From Sphingopyxis sp. PET50 (lineage in GTDB: Bacteria; Pseudomonadota; Alphaproteobacteria; Sphingomonadales; Sphingomonadaceae), in assembly GCF_025244705.1 (NCBI RefSeq), contig NZ_CP104207.1, forward strand, positions 62,001 through 126,000: a DNA stretch of 64,000 nucleotides, given 5' to 3'. The position numbers and the translations under genes were made by a program. This document shows, one piece after another, positions 31,099-38,818 of this stretch. The notes beneath the pieces were generated by a model. It had not been told where the DNA came from. It worked only from the letters and a program-made list of their open reading frames with translations, and did not search any database. Each line of letters begins with the position of its first letter. Position 1 is the stretch's first letter.

Positions 31099-31431
31099 AT
31101 GATGGATGAGGAAGAGGCGCTGGCGCGGCTGATCGCGCTGGCGGGGACGGGTGCGGCCGGAGCGGCCGGTGCGCCCGCCGATGCGGCGATCCTGCGCGCG
31201 CTGATCGAGGAGGCGAGCGAGCTGGGGGCGCGGCGGGCGCTGGCGCGGCTGGGGCTCGCCGACGCGGCGGCGCGCGAGGATATCGGGGATTTGCGGCAAC
31301 TGCTCGGCGCGTGGCGCGATGCCAAGACGAGCGCGTGGAAGGCGGCGGTCGATTGGGCGGTGCGCGGGATGCTGGCGCTGCTGGTCGTCGGGCTGGCGGT
31401 GAAGATGGGACTGCCGGGGCTGCTGCGGTGA
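31099..31431 (+). CDS. small membrane-anchored GTA-associated protein (g3.5 position, DUF6127-like)
   Basis: The 110-residue protein has a helical, Ala-rich N-terminal part (LIEEASELGARRALARLGLADAAAREDIGDLRQLLGAWRDAK) and one C-terminal membrane segment (WAVRGMLALLVVGLAVKMGLPGLL). Small proteins of this type lie between portal and protease in many alphaproteobacterial GTA-like clusters. Its function is unknown. The stop overlaps the GTG of the protease gene. Confidence 0.8.
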   Translation: MMDEEEALARLIALAGTGAAGAAGAPADAAILRALIEEASELGARRALARLGLADAAAREDIGDLRQLLGAWRDAKTSAWKAAVDWAVRGMLALLVVGLAVKMGLPGLLR

Positions 31432-31911
31432 GTTTTGCGGCGGAACAGGCCCTCCCCCTGACCCCCTCCCGCAAGCGGGAGGGGGGACTGCGTTTCGCGG
31501 GCTACGCCTCGGTGTTCGACCGGGTCGATCGCGGGGGCGATGTGGTGCGGCGGGGGGCGTTCGCGGCGAGCCTGGCGGCGGGGCGCGCGGTGCCCTTGCT
31601 GTGGCAGCACCGGGCTCGGCGCGGTGATCGGGACGATCGAGGCCTTGGCCGAGGATGCGCGCGGGCTGCGCGTGGTGGCGCGGGTGATGCATCCGACCGC
31701 CGCGGCGCTGGTCGCGCGCGGGGCGCTGACGGGATTGTCGTTCGGGTACCGGGTGACCGCGGCGCGCGGGAGCAATCCGCGCGAATTGCTGGGGCTCGAC
31801 CTTGCAGAGGTGAGTCTGGTGGCGGCGCCGATGCAGGCGCTGGCGCGGATTGTTCGGATCGACATTGGTGAGCGGCGAGAGGTCGCTTCACCCTCACCCA
31901 GCTTCGACTAG
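31428..31911 (+). CDS. HK97-family prohead protease (GTA g4-like); apparent frameshift at 31617; repeat sequence inside the N-terminus
   Basis: The core is FAGYASVFDRVDRGGDVVRRGAF, VPLLWQH, then after one extra base at 31617 GAVIGTIEALAEDARGLRVVARV, LTGLSFGYRVTAARG and LAEVSLVAAPMQ. These are the U35/HK97 protease blocks. It trims the capsid scaffold region. Between the start and the core, the DNA CTCCCGCAAGCGGGAG, part of the intergenic palindrome family, is read in frame as LTPSRKREGG. The 3' end also runs into a repeat: the stop codon lies in GACTAGCGAACC of a hairpin unit. Confidence 0.85.
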
Positions 31912-31961
31912 CGAACCAGTTCGCAAGTCTTTGCAACCCTCCCCCGTCAAGGGGGAGGGAA
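31898..31961. repeat. palindromic repeat with covarying hairpin
   Basis: The hairpin CTAGCGAACCAGTTCGCAAG occupies 31908-31927 and is followed by CCCTCCCCCGTCAAGGGGGA. It overlaps the last codons and stop of the prohead protease gene. Confidence 0.8.
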
Positions 31962-31985
31962 GAAATTTCAGAAGGAGTGACGGGC

Positions 31986-33128
31986 ATGGAGTTGGAGATG
32001 GAAGTGAAGGCCGATGCGCTCGACGGGGCGTTCGATGCGGTGCTGGCGGCGGAGGCGGTCGATGAGCTGAAGGCGTCGGTCGCGGCGCTGAAGGCACAGG
32101 TCGATGCACAGGCGGTGGCGGCGGCGCGGCTGCCGCTCGACGGGGCGAAGGCGGCCGATCCGGCGCGCGACGCCTTTGTCGAGCGCTATCTGCGGCGCGG
32201 GATCGATGCGGGGGTGGAGATGAAGAGCCTGTCGGGCGCTTCGGGCGGCGAGGGTGGTTATGCGGTGCCGCGCGAGATCGACGGGTCGATCGCCGCAACC
32301 TTGAAGTCGCTGTCGCCGATCAGGGCCATCGCGACGGTCGTCCAGACCGGGACGAGCGGCTATCGCAAGCTGGTCGCGACCGGCGCGACGGGGGCTGGCT
32401 GGGTCGGCGAGACCGCGGCGCGGCCCGAGACGGCGACGCGCAGCTTCGCCGAGATCGCGCCGCCGTCGGGCGAGCTTTACGCCAATCCGGCGGCGAGCCA
32501 GGCGATGCTCGACGATGCGATGTTCGATGTCGAGACCTGGCTGGCCGACGAGATCGCGCGCGAATTCGCGGTGGCCGAGGGGGCGGCCTTCGTCGGCGGC
32601 AATGGCACGAACCGGCCCAAGGGTTTCCTCGACTATGCGACGACGAACGAGGCCGACGGGGTGCGCGCGTTCGGGACGCTGCAATATCTGGCGTCGGGCG
32701 CGGCGGGGGCGTTCGCGGCGTCGAACCCGCAGGACAAATTGGTGGAGTTGGTCCATTCGCTGCGCGCGCCGTACCGGCAGGGGGCGTGCTGGGTGATGAA
32801 TTCGGACACGCTGGCGCGCATCCGCAAGTTCAAGACCACCGACGGCGCCTTTCTGTGGCAGCCGGGGATGGTCGAGGGACAGGCGGCGACCCTGCTCGGT
32901 TATCCGGTGGTCGAGGCCGAGGACATGCCGGCGGTGGCGGCGAACAGCCTGTCGATCGCCTTCGGCAATTTCCGCGCCGGTTACCTGATCGCCGACCGCG
33001 GCGAGACGCGCATCCTGCGCGATCCGTTCAGCAACAAGCCCTTCGTGCATTTCTATGCAACCAAGCGGGTGGGCGGCGCGATCATCGATTCGGAGGCGAT
33101 CAAGCTGATGAAATTCGCCGCCAGCTGA
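31986..33128 (+). CDS. HK97-family major capsid protein (GTA g5-like)
   Basis: The 380-residue protein has an N-terminal coiled scaffold region (VDELKASVAALKAQVDAQAV, residues ~20-60) removed by the prohead protease. The mature HK97 fold follows: GGYAVPREIDGSI, GAGWVGETAARPETATRSF, ASQAMLDDAMFDVETWLADEIAREFAVAEGAAFVGGNGTNRPKG, and GNFRAGYLIADRGETRILRDPFSNKPFVHFYATKRVGG. It builds the icosahedral head. AAGGAG 8-9 nt upstream gives strong initiation, and a terminator follows, fitting its need for high expression. Confidence 0.96.
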   Translation: MELEMEVKADALDGAFDAVLAAEAVDELKASVAALKAQVDAQAVAAARLPLDGAKAADPARDAFVERYLRRGIDAGVEMKSLSGASGGEGGYAVPREIDGSIAATLKSLSPIRAIATVVQTGTSGYRKLVATGATGAGWVGETAARPETATRSFAEIAPPSGELYANPAASQAMLDDAMFDVETWLADEIAREFAVAEGAAFVGGNGTNRPKGFLDYATTNEADGVRAFGTLQYLASGAAGAFAASNPQDKLVELVHSLRAPYRQGACWVMNSDTLARIRKFKTTDGAFLWQPGMVEGQAATLLGYPVVEAEDMPAVAANSLSIAFGNFRAGYLIADRGETRILRDPFSNKPFVHFYATKRVGGAIIDSEAIKLMKFAAS

Positions 33129-33149
33129 TCGCGGCTGGCGCGCGATGCG

Positions 33150-33203
33150 GCGCCCGGCCCGGTGCCTTTCCCTTTCGGGATCGGGCCGGGCGCTTATTTT
33201 TTC
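33150..33203 (+). terminator. Rho-independent terminator after the capsid gene
   Basis: GCGCCCGGCCCG (33150-33161) pairs perfectly with CGGGCCGGGCGC (33182-33193), followed by TTATTTTTT. It lies 22 bp after the capsid stop. Partial termination here would make capsid mRNA more abundant than that of the downstream tail genes. Confidence 0.85.
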
Positions 33204-33227
33204 CACTGGATATGAGGAGGCGCGGTG

Positions 33228-34574
33228 ATGCCGAGCCTGTTTTTCGCCGACCTGGTGCGCGAGACGAGCAGCACGGCCGGGGCGGGGCCGCTGGCGCTGG
33301 GCGGCGCGGTGGCGGGGCATCGGCGCTTTGCCGACGTCGTGCCCGAGGGTGCGAGCTTTCATTACAGCATTGCCGGGGTACGGCACGCGAACGAGTGGGA
33401 GGCCGGGACCGGATCGCTCGACGGCGAGGGCCGGCTGGTGCGCGAGGTCGTCGCGGCCTCGTCGAACGGCGGCGCGGCGGTGGCCTTTTTGGCGGGAATC
33501 AAGACGGTCGCGCTGACCGTGGGCGCCGGGTGGCTGACCGCGGCCGATAGCGCGCTGGCGGCGGCGAGCGCCGGGGTTGCCGCCCATGGCGCCGCTTTGA
33601 CGGCAATGGGAACGACGGTTGCAGCGCAGGGCGAGGCGATCACCGCGCACGACACCGCGATCGCGGGCAAGCAGCCGATTTCGACCGGCCATTCGCCGGC
33701 GACCGCGGTCGAGGCGACCGACAGCGTCACGGTGCGCCGGGGCGGCGGCTGGGTGAATGTCCCGGCGGCGGCGTTGGTGCACCAGAGGAGCGGCGGGGCT
33801 TTCGTCTGCGCGGGCAATCTGGGCGTCGGCGAGGAGGCTCCGGGGCAGCGGCTGGTGGTCAGGGCGAGTTCGGCGATCGACGGCAGCGCGCCGGTGACGA
33901 TCGAGATCGCCGACACGCAGAATGGCGTCGGAAACTGGACCGCCAACGCGGCCTTTGCGGCGCTCAATTTTCGCACCGGCGATGGATCGGTCGCGGGGGC
34001 CGGGGTGCGCGCCCAGATCGCGGCGACGATGCCCGCGACGCATGGCGGACAGACCGACCTGAAATTCAGCGTCTCGACCGCGGCGCTGCTCGACCGGTCG
34101 GCGGTGCTCGACAGCACGGGGCGGTTTCGCCCCGGCGCCGACAATCTGCAGACGCTGGGGCTGAGCAGTTTCCGCTGGTCGGCACTCTATGCGGCGACGG
34201 GGGCGATCCAGACGTCGGATGCCCGCGAGAAGCTGTGGCACGGGCTAGCAAGCGCGGCGGAACGGCGCGCGGCGCGGCGGATATCGGGCGAGCTGGGCTT
34301 TTTCCAGTGGCACGATGCGATCGCGGCCAAAGGCGCGGACCAGGCGCGGCGGCATTTCGGGGTGCGGGCGCAGGCGGTGTGGGCGATCATGGCCGACGAA
34401 GGGCTGGTCGATCCGATCGATGCCGGCGGCCTGCCGGGGCGGACGCCCTATGGCTTTCTGTGCTTCGACCGGTGGGAGGATGCCGAGGGCGTCGCGCATG
34501 ACCGGTTCGGGGTGCGCAGCGACCAGTTGGCGCTGTTCCTGATCGCCGGGCTGGCGAGCGGGGCCGCGGCATGA
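33228..34574 (+). CDS. tail-fibre-like protein with C-terminal S74 chaperone/autoprotease domain
   Basis: The 448-residue protein has an N-terminal domain (residues ~1-100), an Ala-rich coiled section (ADSALAAASAGVAAHGAALTAMGTTVAAQGEAITAHDTAIAGKQ) and beta-rich repeats (NLGVGEEAPGQRLVVRASSA). The C-terminus begins TSDAREK (Ser330, Lys335). Peptidase S74 domains act as intramolecular chaperones for trimeric fibres and cleave themselves before this Ser-Asp, with a Ser/Lys dyad. A fibre gene between capsid and connector is not part of the RcGTA order. AGGAGG lies 9 nt before the ATG. Confidence 0.82.
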   Translation: MPSLFFADLVRETSSTAGAGPLALGGAVAGHRRFADVVPEGASFHYSIAGVRHANEWEAGTGSLDGEGRLVREVVAASSNGGAAVAFLAGIKTVALTVGAGWLTAADSALAAASAGVAAHGAALTAMGTTVAAQGEAITAHDTAIAGKQPISTGHSPATAVEATDSVTVRRGGGWVNVPAAALVHQRSGGAFVCAGNLGVGEEAPGQRLVVRASSAIDGSAPVTIEIADTQNGVGNWTANAAFAALNFRTGDGSVAGAGVRAQIAATMPATHGGQTDLKFSVSTAALLDRSAVLDSTGRFRPGADNLQTLGLSSFRWSALYAATGAIQTSDAREKLWHGLASAAERRAARRISGELGFFQWHDAIAAKGADQARRHFGVRAQAVWAIMADEGLVDPIDAGGLPGRTPYGFLCFDRWEDAEGVAHDRFGVRSDQLALFLIAGLASGAAA

Positions 34575-34738
34575 TCGACGCGCGGGCGATCGGCGCGGGC
34601 GCGATCGGCGATGCGGGTCTGCGCGACCTGGCGAGCGAATATCAGGAGCCGCGGGTGAATGCCGCGCGCGGCGACGGGCGGCGGATGGGCGTCGGGTCGC
34701 GGGCGGGCGAGCGGCGGGTGGTGCCGGTGCGGCGGTGA
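34571..34738 (+). CDS. small hypothetical protein (55 aa) coupled to the fibre gene
   Basis: The ATG overlaps the fibre stop (ATGA). The product MIDARAIGAGAIGDAGLRDL continues with ASEYQEPRVNAARGDGRRMG and an Arg-rich tail. No family is recognised. Its coding-like composition and the coupled start support a real gene, possibly a fibre accessory or adaptor. Confidence 0.5.
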   Translation: MIDARAIGAGAIGDAGLRDLASEYQEPRVNAARGDGRRMGVGSRAGERRVVPVRR

Positions 34739-34764
34739 TGATCCAACAGGCTTGGGTGCATCTT

Positions 34765-34901
34765 CTCCCCTCCCGCAGGCGGGAGGGGTTGGGGTGGGCG
34801 CGAGCCGCAGGCTCGCTCCTGCGCTGTCGCCCTTGCCCACCCCGCTGCGACTAACGAGCAAGCTCGTAAGTCTCGCTGCCCCTCCCGCTTGCGGGAGGGG
34901 A
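34765..34901. repeat. composite palindromic repeat with covarying hairpin
   Basis: The outer arms CCCCTCCCGCAGGCGGGAGG (34767) and CCCCTCCCGCTTGCGGGAGG (34880) flank an inner hairpin (GCGAGCCGCAGGCTCGC) and the family hairpin CTAACGAGCAAGCTCGTAAG (34851-34870). It separates the fibre genes from the adaptor gene. Confidence 0.9.
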
Positions 34902-34951
34902 GATCGCCGATCGGTCGCGGTGAGGGGATTCAGGTGAGCGGGAGACATTTC

Positions 34952-35230
34952 ATGCTGGTGATCAAGGATCCGGGGGCGCGGGTCGATTATATGTTCGATT
35001 GGGGCGATGCCTATCTGGACGATCAGACGATCGTGGCGAGCGATTGGGCGGTCGAGCCCGAGGCGGCCGGCGGCATCGCGGTGGTGGCGGCGAGCCACGA
35101 CCTGCTGCGCTGCGCCGCGACGCTGGAGGGCGGCGCGGCGGGCGGCGTCTATCGCGTCACCAACCGGGTGACCCTGAGCGACGGACAGATCGACGAACGG
35201 TCGCTGACCGTGCGGGTGGAGGAACGCTGA
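34952..35230 (+). CDS. phage fibre-tail adaptor-like protein
   Basis: The 92-residue product is MLVIKDPGARVDYMFDWGDA, then YLDDQTIVASDWAVEPEA, and ends in a beta sandwich typical of short phage adaptors (YRVTNRVTLSDGQIDERSLTVRVEER). The D-Y-x-x-D-W opening and V-T-x-x-D-G-R/Q-x-D-E-R-S ending fit the 'phage fiber-tail adaptor' type. ATG 34952 has GGGAG 8 nt upstream; a GTG at 34934 is an alternative. Its stop overlaps the connector start. It pairs logically with the upstream S74 fibre. Confidence 0.7.
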   Translation: MLVIKDPGARVDYMFDWGDAYLDDQTIVASDWAVEPEAAGGIAVVAASHDLLRCAATLEGGAAGGVYRVTNRVTLSDGQIDERSLTVRVEER

Positions 35231-35766
35231 TGATCGTCGGGATCGACAAGGGCGCGGCGCCGGTGGCGGTCGCCGAGGCGAAGGCGTGGCTGCGGCTGGG
35301 CGCGGGGCAGGACGATGCGGTGGTCGCGGGGCTGATCCGCAGCGCCGTCGAACTGTGCGAGGCCTTTACCGGGCAGATGCTGATCGCGCGGACGGTGACC
35401 GAAGAAATGCCGCTGCGCGCCGGATGGGTCCAGCTGACCAAGAGGCCGGTCGCCGAAATCGAGGCGGTGACGGCGTTGGCGGGCGAGGACGAGGTTTTGC
35501 TGGGCGCGGATGCCTGGCGCGCCGAGGTCGATCGCGATGGCGCGGCGCGGCTGCGGATCGAGGCGCCGGGCGATGCGACGCGGATACGCATTGCCTATCG
35601 CGCCGGACTGGCGGCGGAGGCGAATGGCGTACCCGAGGCGATCCGCCAGGGGCTTGCGCGGATGATCCAGCATCTGCACGCCGCGCGCGACGGTGATGCG
35701 GCGGCGGTGCCGGCGATCATCGCGGCGCTGTGGCAGCCATGGCGGCGTGTGGGGATCGGGCGATGA
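35230..35766 (+). CDS. head-tail connector protein (GTA g6-like)
   Basis: The 178-residue helical protein has VAVAEAKAWLRLGAGQDDAVVAGLIRSAVELCEAFTGQML and a C-terminal IRQGLARMIQHLHAARDG, the gp6/YqbG-type head-tail adaptor pattern. It binds the portal to open the head to the tail. Start and stop overlap both neighbours, so it is within the operon. Confidence 0.88.
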   Translation: MIVGIDKGAAPVAVAEAKAWLRLGAGQDDAVVAGLIRSAVELCEAFTGQMLIARTVTEEMPLRAGWVQLTKRPVAEIEAVTALAGEDEVLLGADAWRAEVDRDGAARLRIEAPGDATRIRIAYRAGLAAEANGVPEAIRQGLARMIQHLHAARDGDAAAVPAIIAALWQPWRRVGIGR

Positions 35767-36167
35767 GTGCCGAGCAAGCGGTGCGTGCGCGGGCGCTGGC
35801 GGTGCTGGCGGACGATCGCGCGCTGGCGGAGCTGGTGCATGGCGTATTCGACGGCGTGCCGGCACGGGCGAGCGCGCCCTATGTCACGGTCGGCGCGGCC
35901 GAGGGCGCCGACTGGGGAACCAAGGACGTCGCGGGCCGCGAGGTGCGCCTGACGCTCGCGCTGGCGGGCGTCGGCGAGGCGGCGGGCGATGCCGCGGCGG
36001 CGCGGATCGAGGCTCTGGCACCGGGGCTGCGCGGCGACAGCGAAGGATGGCGGATCGTCGGCGCACGCGTTGTGCGGACGCGGTTCGCCTTTGTGAAGGA
36101 CGGCGGGTGGCGGCACGAGCTGGTGGTACGGTGCCGGTGTCTGGCGGGGCTCGTCTCTCCGCCCTGA
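35763..36167 (+). CDS. DUF3168 tail-completion protein (GTA g8-like)
   Basis: The 134-residue protein has ALAELVHGVFDGVPARASAPYVTVG, then VRLTLALAGVGEAAGDAAAARIEALAPGLRG and WRHELVVRCRC. This is the DUF3168 family, the tail-terminator/joining protein of siphophage-like tails and RcGTA g8. The stopper protein usually encoded between g6 and g8 (g7) is not seen here. Confidence 0.85.
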   Translation: MSAEQAVRARALAVLADDRALAELVHGVFDGVPARASAPYVTVGAAEGADWGTKDVAGREVRLTLALAGVGEAAGDAAAARIEALAPGLRGDSEGWRIVGARVVRTRFAFVKDGGWRHELVVRCRCLAGLVSPP

Positions 36168-36170
36168 AAG

Positions 36171-36546
36171 GGACGATCCTGTGCTTTGCAAACCCAGGCG
36201 GGCTGTCGGGATCGGGGTGGGAGGCGGACATTTGGCGACGCGCTCAGCAAGCGTTGTTCGAGGCTGATGGGGCGGATATTTTGTTTCGCACAAAGGCACA
36301 AAGGCACGAAGAGGGCCGTTCGCGGCCGAAAGGGCCGCCTTCTCATCGACGTCGATGTTTTGACGAGGCCCAAGAGGTAAAGCCGCTTCGCGGCAAGCAC
36401 GACATCTTCGTGCCTTTGTGCCTTTGTGCGAAATCAATCTCACCCACGTCGGCGCACTGCGCCTTCGGTGCCGCCGATAAGCCTGCGTCCGCTAACGCCC
36501 GAAACCGGCCATTCCCGTCCCGGGCTTGCAAAAGACATCATCGCCC
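36171..36546. repeat. 376-bp nested palindromic element
   Basis: The outer arms are GCTTTGCAAACCCAGGCGGG (36182) ... TCCCGTCCCGGGCTTGCAAAA (36514-36534), as in the 18191 element. Within them a second inverted pair occurs: TTTCGCACAAAGGCACAAAG (36282) and CTTTGTGCCTTTGTGCGAAA (36413-36432). The inner pair matches the 30919 element type. No gene is visible in this 434-bp gap. Confidence 0.85.
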
Positions 36547-36601
36547 TGAAACGGGGGGTGTCATTCTATGCTGCACCTAATGCTGCAACAATGCTGCGGT
36601 G

Positions 36602-36934
36602 TCAGTCGTCGCCGGGCAGGGTGTTGGATGCGCTGTAATCCTTGAACTTGTCGGTGAAGTTCGCGTGATAGTCCTCGATCTGCATCTCGGCATTGTCTTC
36701 GGCGTCCTTGTCGCCGCCCGCGCGGTCGAAGGCGATCACCGCGGTGCGGAAGGCCTCGCGCTGTTCGTTGCAGACCGATTTGAGGCTCATTTCGAATTCG
36801 GCTTCGCCCATCTTGTCCTGCAGCGACTTCTTCATCGTCTGCCGCAGGCATTTGGTGAAGGCGGCGCGCGTCGTGTCGACCTGGGCGGTCGAGGCGGGCG
36901 CCATGGCGGCCAGCAATAACGTTGTGATCAGCAT
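36602..36934 (-). CDS. small exported hypothetical protein, antisense to the GTA-like cluster
   Basis: From ATG 36934 the product has a signal peptide (MLITTLLLAAMAPASTAQ) and a ~90-residue acidic, helical mature part with two Cys (KCLRQTMKKSLQDKMG, LKSVCNEQREAFRTAV) and an acidic tail. An upstream extension to 36991 lacks signal-peptide character and overlaps the tail gene. It is the only minus-strand gene inside the cluster, divergent from the major tail protein by ~50 bp. No known family is recognised. Confidence 0.7.
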   Translation of the reverse strand: MLITTLLLAAMAPASTAQVDTTRAAFTKCLRQTMKKSLQDKMGEAEFEMSLKSVCNEQREAFRTAVIAFDRAGGDKDAEDNAEMQIEDYHANFTDKFKDYSASNTLPGDD

Positions 36935-36984
36935 CCCGCGACTCCCCGTTTGCGGATGTTCTTGTGAGGCAAGGAGATTAAACC

Positions 36985-37392
36985 ATGGCAATCGAAAATG
37001 GGAGCGCCTTTTTGCTCAAGATCGGCGATGGCGAGGCGCCGCCGACCTATGCGACGGTGGCGGGTTTGCGCACCACGCAGCTGTCGGTGAACGGCGAGGC
37101 GGTCAACGTCACGACCAAGGATTCGGGCGGCTGGCGCGAGCTGCTGTCGGGCGCGGGGGTGCGGTCGGTGTCGGTGAGCGCGGCGGGCATCTTCACCGGG
37201 TCGGATTCCGAGGTACGGCTGCGCGGCCATGCGCTGTCGGGCGCGATCGACGACTATGAACTGGCATTCGAAAGCGGCGAACGGATGCAGGGGCGATTCC
37301 TGGTGACGCGGCTCGACTATGCCGGCGATTATAATGGCGAGCGTCAATATATGCTGAACCTGGAGTCGAGCGGACCGGTGGTGAGCCTGTGA
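36985..37392 (+). CDS. major tail protein, TP901-1 family (GTA g9-like)
   Basis: The 135-residue protein starts MAIENGSAFLLKIGDGEAPP, has LRTTQLSVNGEAVNVTTKDSGGWRELLSGAGVRSVSVSAAGIF and ends FLVTRLDYAGDYNGERQYMLNLESSGPV. This is the TP901-1/GTA tail-tube family, assembled as hexameric rings. AAGGAG 9 nt before the ATG is a strong ribosome site. The stop overlaps g10. Confidence 0.94.
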   Translation: MAIENGSAFLLKIGDGEAPPTYATVAGLRTTQLSVNGEAVNVTTKDSGGWRELLSGAGVRSVSVSAAGIFTGSDSEVRLRGHALSGAIDDYELAFESGERMQGRFLVTRLDYAGDYNGERQYMLNLESSGPVVSL

Positions 37393-37703
37393 GCGGGGCC
37401 GCGAATATATTGCGCGGCGAAGCGGAGCTGCGGGTCGGCGACGCGGTGTTTTTGCTGCGCCCGAGCTTTGCAGCATTGGTCGCCGCGGAGGGCGAGCTGG
37501 GGCCGCTGTTCGCGCTGGTCGAGCGCGCCGCCGACGGGCGGCTGGGGTTGGGCGAACTGGCGTCGCTGTTCTGGCATTGCGTGCGCGACCGCCCCGAGGC
37601 GCTGACCCGCGAGGCGGTGGGCGAGGCGGTGGTCGCGCAGGGGCTGGCGGCGGTGACGCCGGCGCTGCGCGTGCTGCTGGGGCAGATATTGCAGGGGCGG
37701 TGA
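37389..37703 (+). CDS. tail assembly chaperone-like 'GTA family protein' (g10-like)
   Basis: The 104-residue protein contains ILRGEAELRVGDAVFLLRPSFAALVAAEGELGPLFALVERA and GELASLFWHCVRDRP, matching the gene-transfer-agent g10 family, which opens with a short beta hairpin and a helical body. It likely acts with the next small gene as tail-tube chaperones for the tape measure. The GTG start overlaps g9. Confidence 0.85.
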   Translation: MSGAANILRGEAELRVGDAVFLLRPSFAALVAAEGELGPLFALVERAADGRLGLGELASLFWHCVRDRPEALTREAVGEAVVAQGLAAVTPALRVLLGQILQGR

Positions 37704-37710
37704 CATGAGG

Positions 37711-37847
37711 TTCACGCGAAGACGCGAAGACGCGAAGAGGCACGGTCTCTTGCGTGGCGGACGTGTACGCCCGCGGCATAGGGTGTTTTCAAAGGCGGCT
37801 TTGCCGCCCCTTTTCCATCTTCTTCGCGCCTTCGCGTCTTCGCGTGA
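37711..37847. repeat. palindromic element built on GACGCGAAGACGCGAAG
   Basis: TTCACGCGAAGACGCGAAGA (37711) is mirrored by TCTTCGCGCCTTCGCGTCTT then CGCGTGA (37821-37847). It resembles the GGCACAAAGGCACGAAG type in layout but has a different core, and sits between g10 and g10.1. Confidence 0.85.
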
Positions 37848-37874
37848 GATTTTCGCGCCGTCGAGGCGAGCGCG

Positions 37875-38069
37875 ATGATCGGGGATGTCGCGCTGCGGCT
37901 TGCCGGGCTGATGGCCAGGCTGGCGGGCTGGGCGCCCGACATGTTCTGGGCGTCGACGCCGACCGATGTGGCGGCGGTGCTCGCGGCCTGGGCCGACGAT
38001 GCGGGCACGGCGCCGGTGGACCGCGGCGCACTGGCGGCGATGATGGAGGTGTTTCCCGATGGCCGATGA
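37875..38069 (+). CDS. phage tail assembly chaperone (GTA g10.1-like)
   Basis: The 64-residue protein has LAGLMARLAGWAPDMFWASTPTDVAAVLAAW, the small TAC-type family found before the tape measure gene in GTAs and HK97-like phages. The 3' end overlaps the tape measure start by 11 bp. It probably coats the tape measure before tail assembly. Confidence 0.85.
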   Translation: MIGDVALRLAGLMARLAGWAPDMFWASTPTDVAAVLAAWADDAGTAPVDRGALAAMMEVFPDGR

Positions 38070-38640
38070 GATCGACGAGATGCTGGTGTCGGTGCGCGCC
38101 GACACCGGCGCGTTCCGGCGCGACGTGGCGGCGCTGCGCGCCGAACTGGAAGGGCCGCTTGCCGTGGGCGCCGAGGCGGCGGGACGGCGGATCGAACATG
38201 CGCTGACGCGCGCGATCCTGACCGGCAAGCTGGGGTTCGAGGATCTGAAGCGGCTGGCGCTGGCGGTGATGGCCGACATCGCGCGCGCGGCGATCGAGAA
38301 CGGGATCGGCGCGATTTTGGGTGGCGGCGCGGGCGGAGGAAGCGGCGGCGGGCTGCTGGCGCTGGGGCAGGCGATCGCGGGGGCGATCGGCGGGGCGCCC
38401 GGCCGCGCGACGGGCGGACCGGTGAGCGCGGGGCGCGCCTATCGCGTCGGCGAGCGCGGGCCCGAACTGTTCGTGCCGGCGGCGAGCGGACGGATCGAGG
38501 CGGCGGGCGGAAGCGTGCGCAACATCGCGATCACGGTGAATGTGCGCGGCGAGGCATCGAGCGAGCCGGCGCGGCTGGCGCAGACCGGGCGGCAACTGGC
38601 GCGCGCGGTGCGGCGCGCGGTCGAGGCGGGCCAAGCATAG
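38059..38640 (+). CDS. short tail tape measure protein (GTA g11-like)
   Basis: The 193-residue product has an N-terminal coil (VRADTGAFRRDVAALRAELEG), a helical region, then GGGAGGGSGGGLLALGQAIAGAIGG and GRATGGPVSAGRAYRVGERGPELFVP, the conserved C-terminal motif of GTA/phage tape measures. The small size matches RcGTA g11 (about 219 aa), meaning a short tail. It sets tail length. Confidence 0.9.
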   Translation: MADEIDEMLVSVRADTGAFRRDVAALRAELEGPLAVGAEAAGRRIEHALTRAILTGKLGFEDLKRLALAVMADIARAAIENGIGAILGGGAGGGSGGGLLALGQAIAGAIGGAPGRATGGPVSAGRAYRVGERGPELFVPAASGRIEAAGGSVRNIAITVNVRGEASSEPARLAQTGRQLARAVRRAVEAGQA

Positions 38641-38690
38641 GGAATGATGCCATGGTCAAGGTTCAAAATTCCCGGCGCGACGCCGTGGCT

Positions 38691-38811
38691 CCCCTCCCGC
38701 ATAGGGGCGGGGCTGGGGGAGGGCCAGTGGCGGTGCGACGGCCCTCCCCGCTGCGAGTAGCGAGCAAGCTCGCAACTCTCGCTGCCCTTCCCGCAAGCGG
38801 GAGGGGAGGGT
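38691..38811. repeat. palindromic repeat with covarying hairpin
   Basis: CTCCCGCATAGGGGCGGG at its left and CCCGCAAGCGGGAGGGGAGG at its right flank the hairpin GTAGCGAGCAAGCTCGCAAC (38757-38776), here with an extended GAGT/ACTC pair outside it. It fills the gap between the tape measure and the next tail gene and ends 8 bp before its ATG. Confidence 0.85.
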
Positions 38812-38818
38812 TTTTGTG

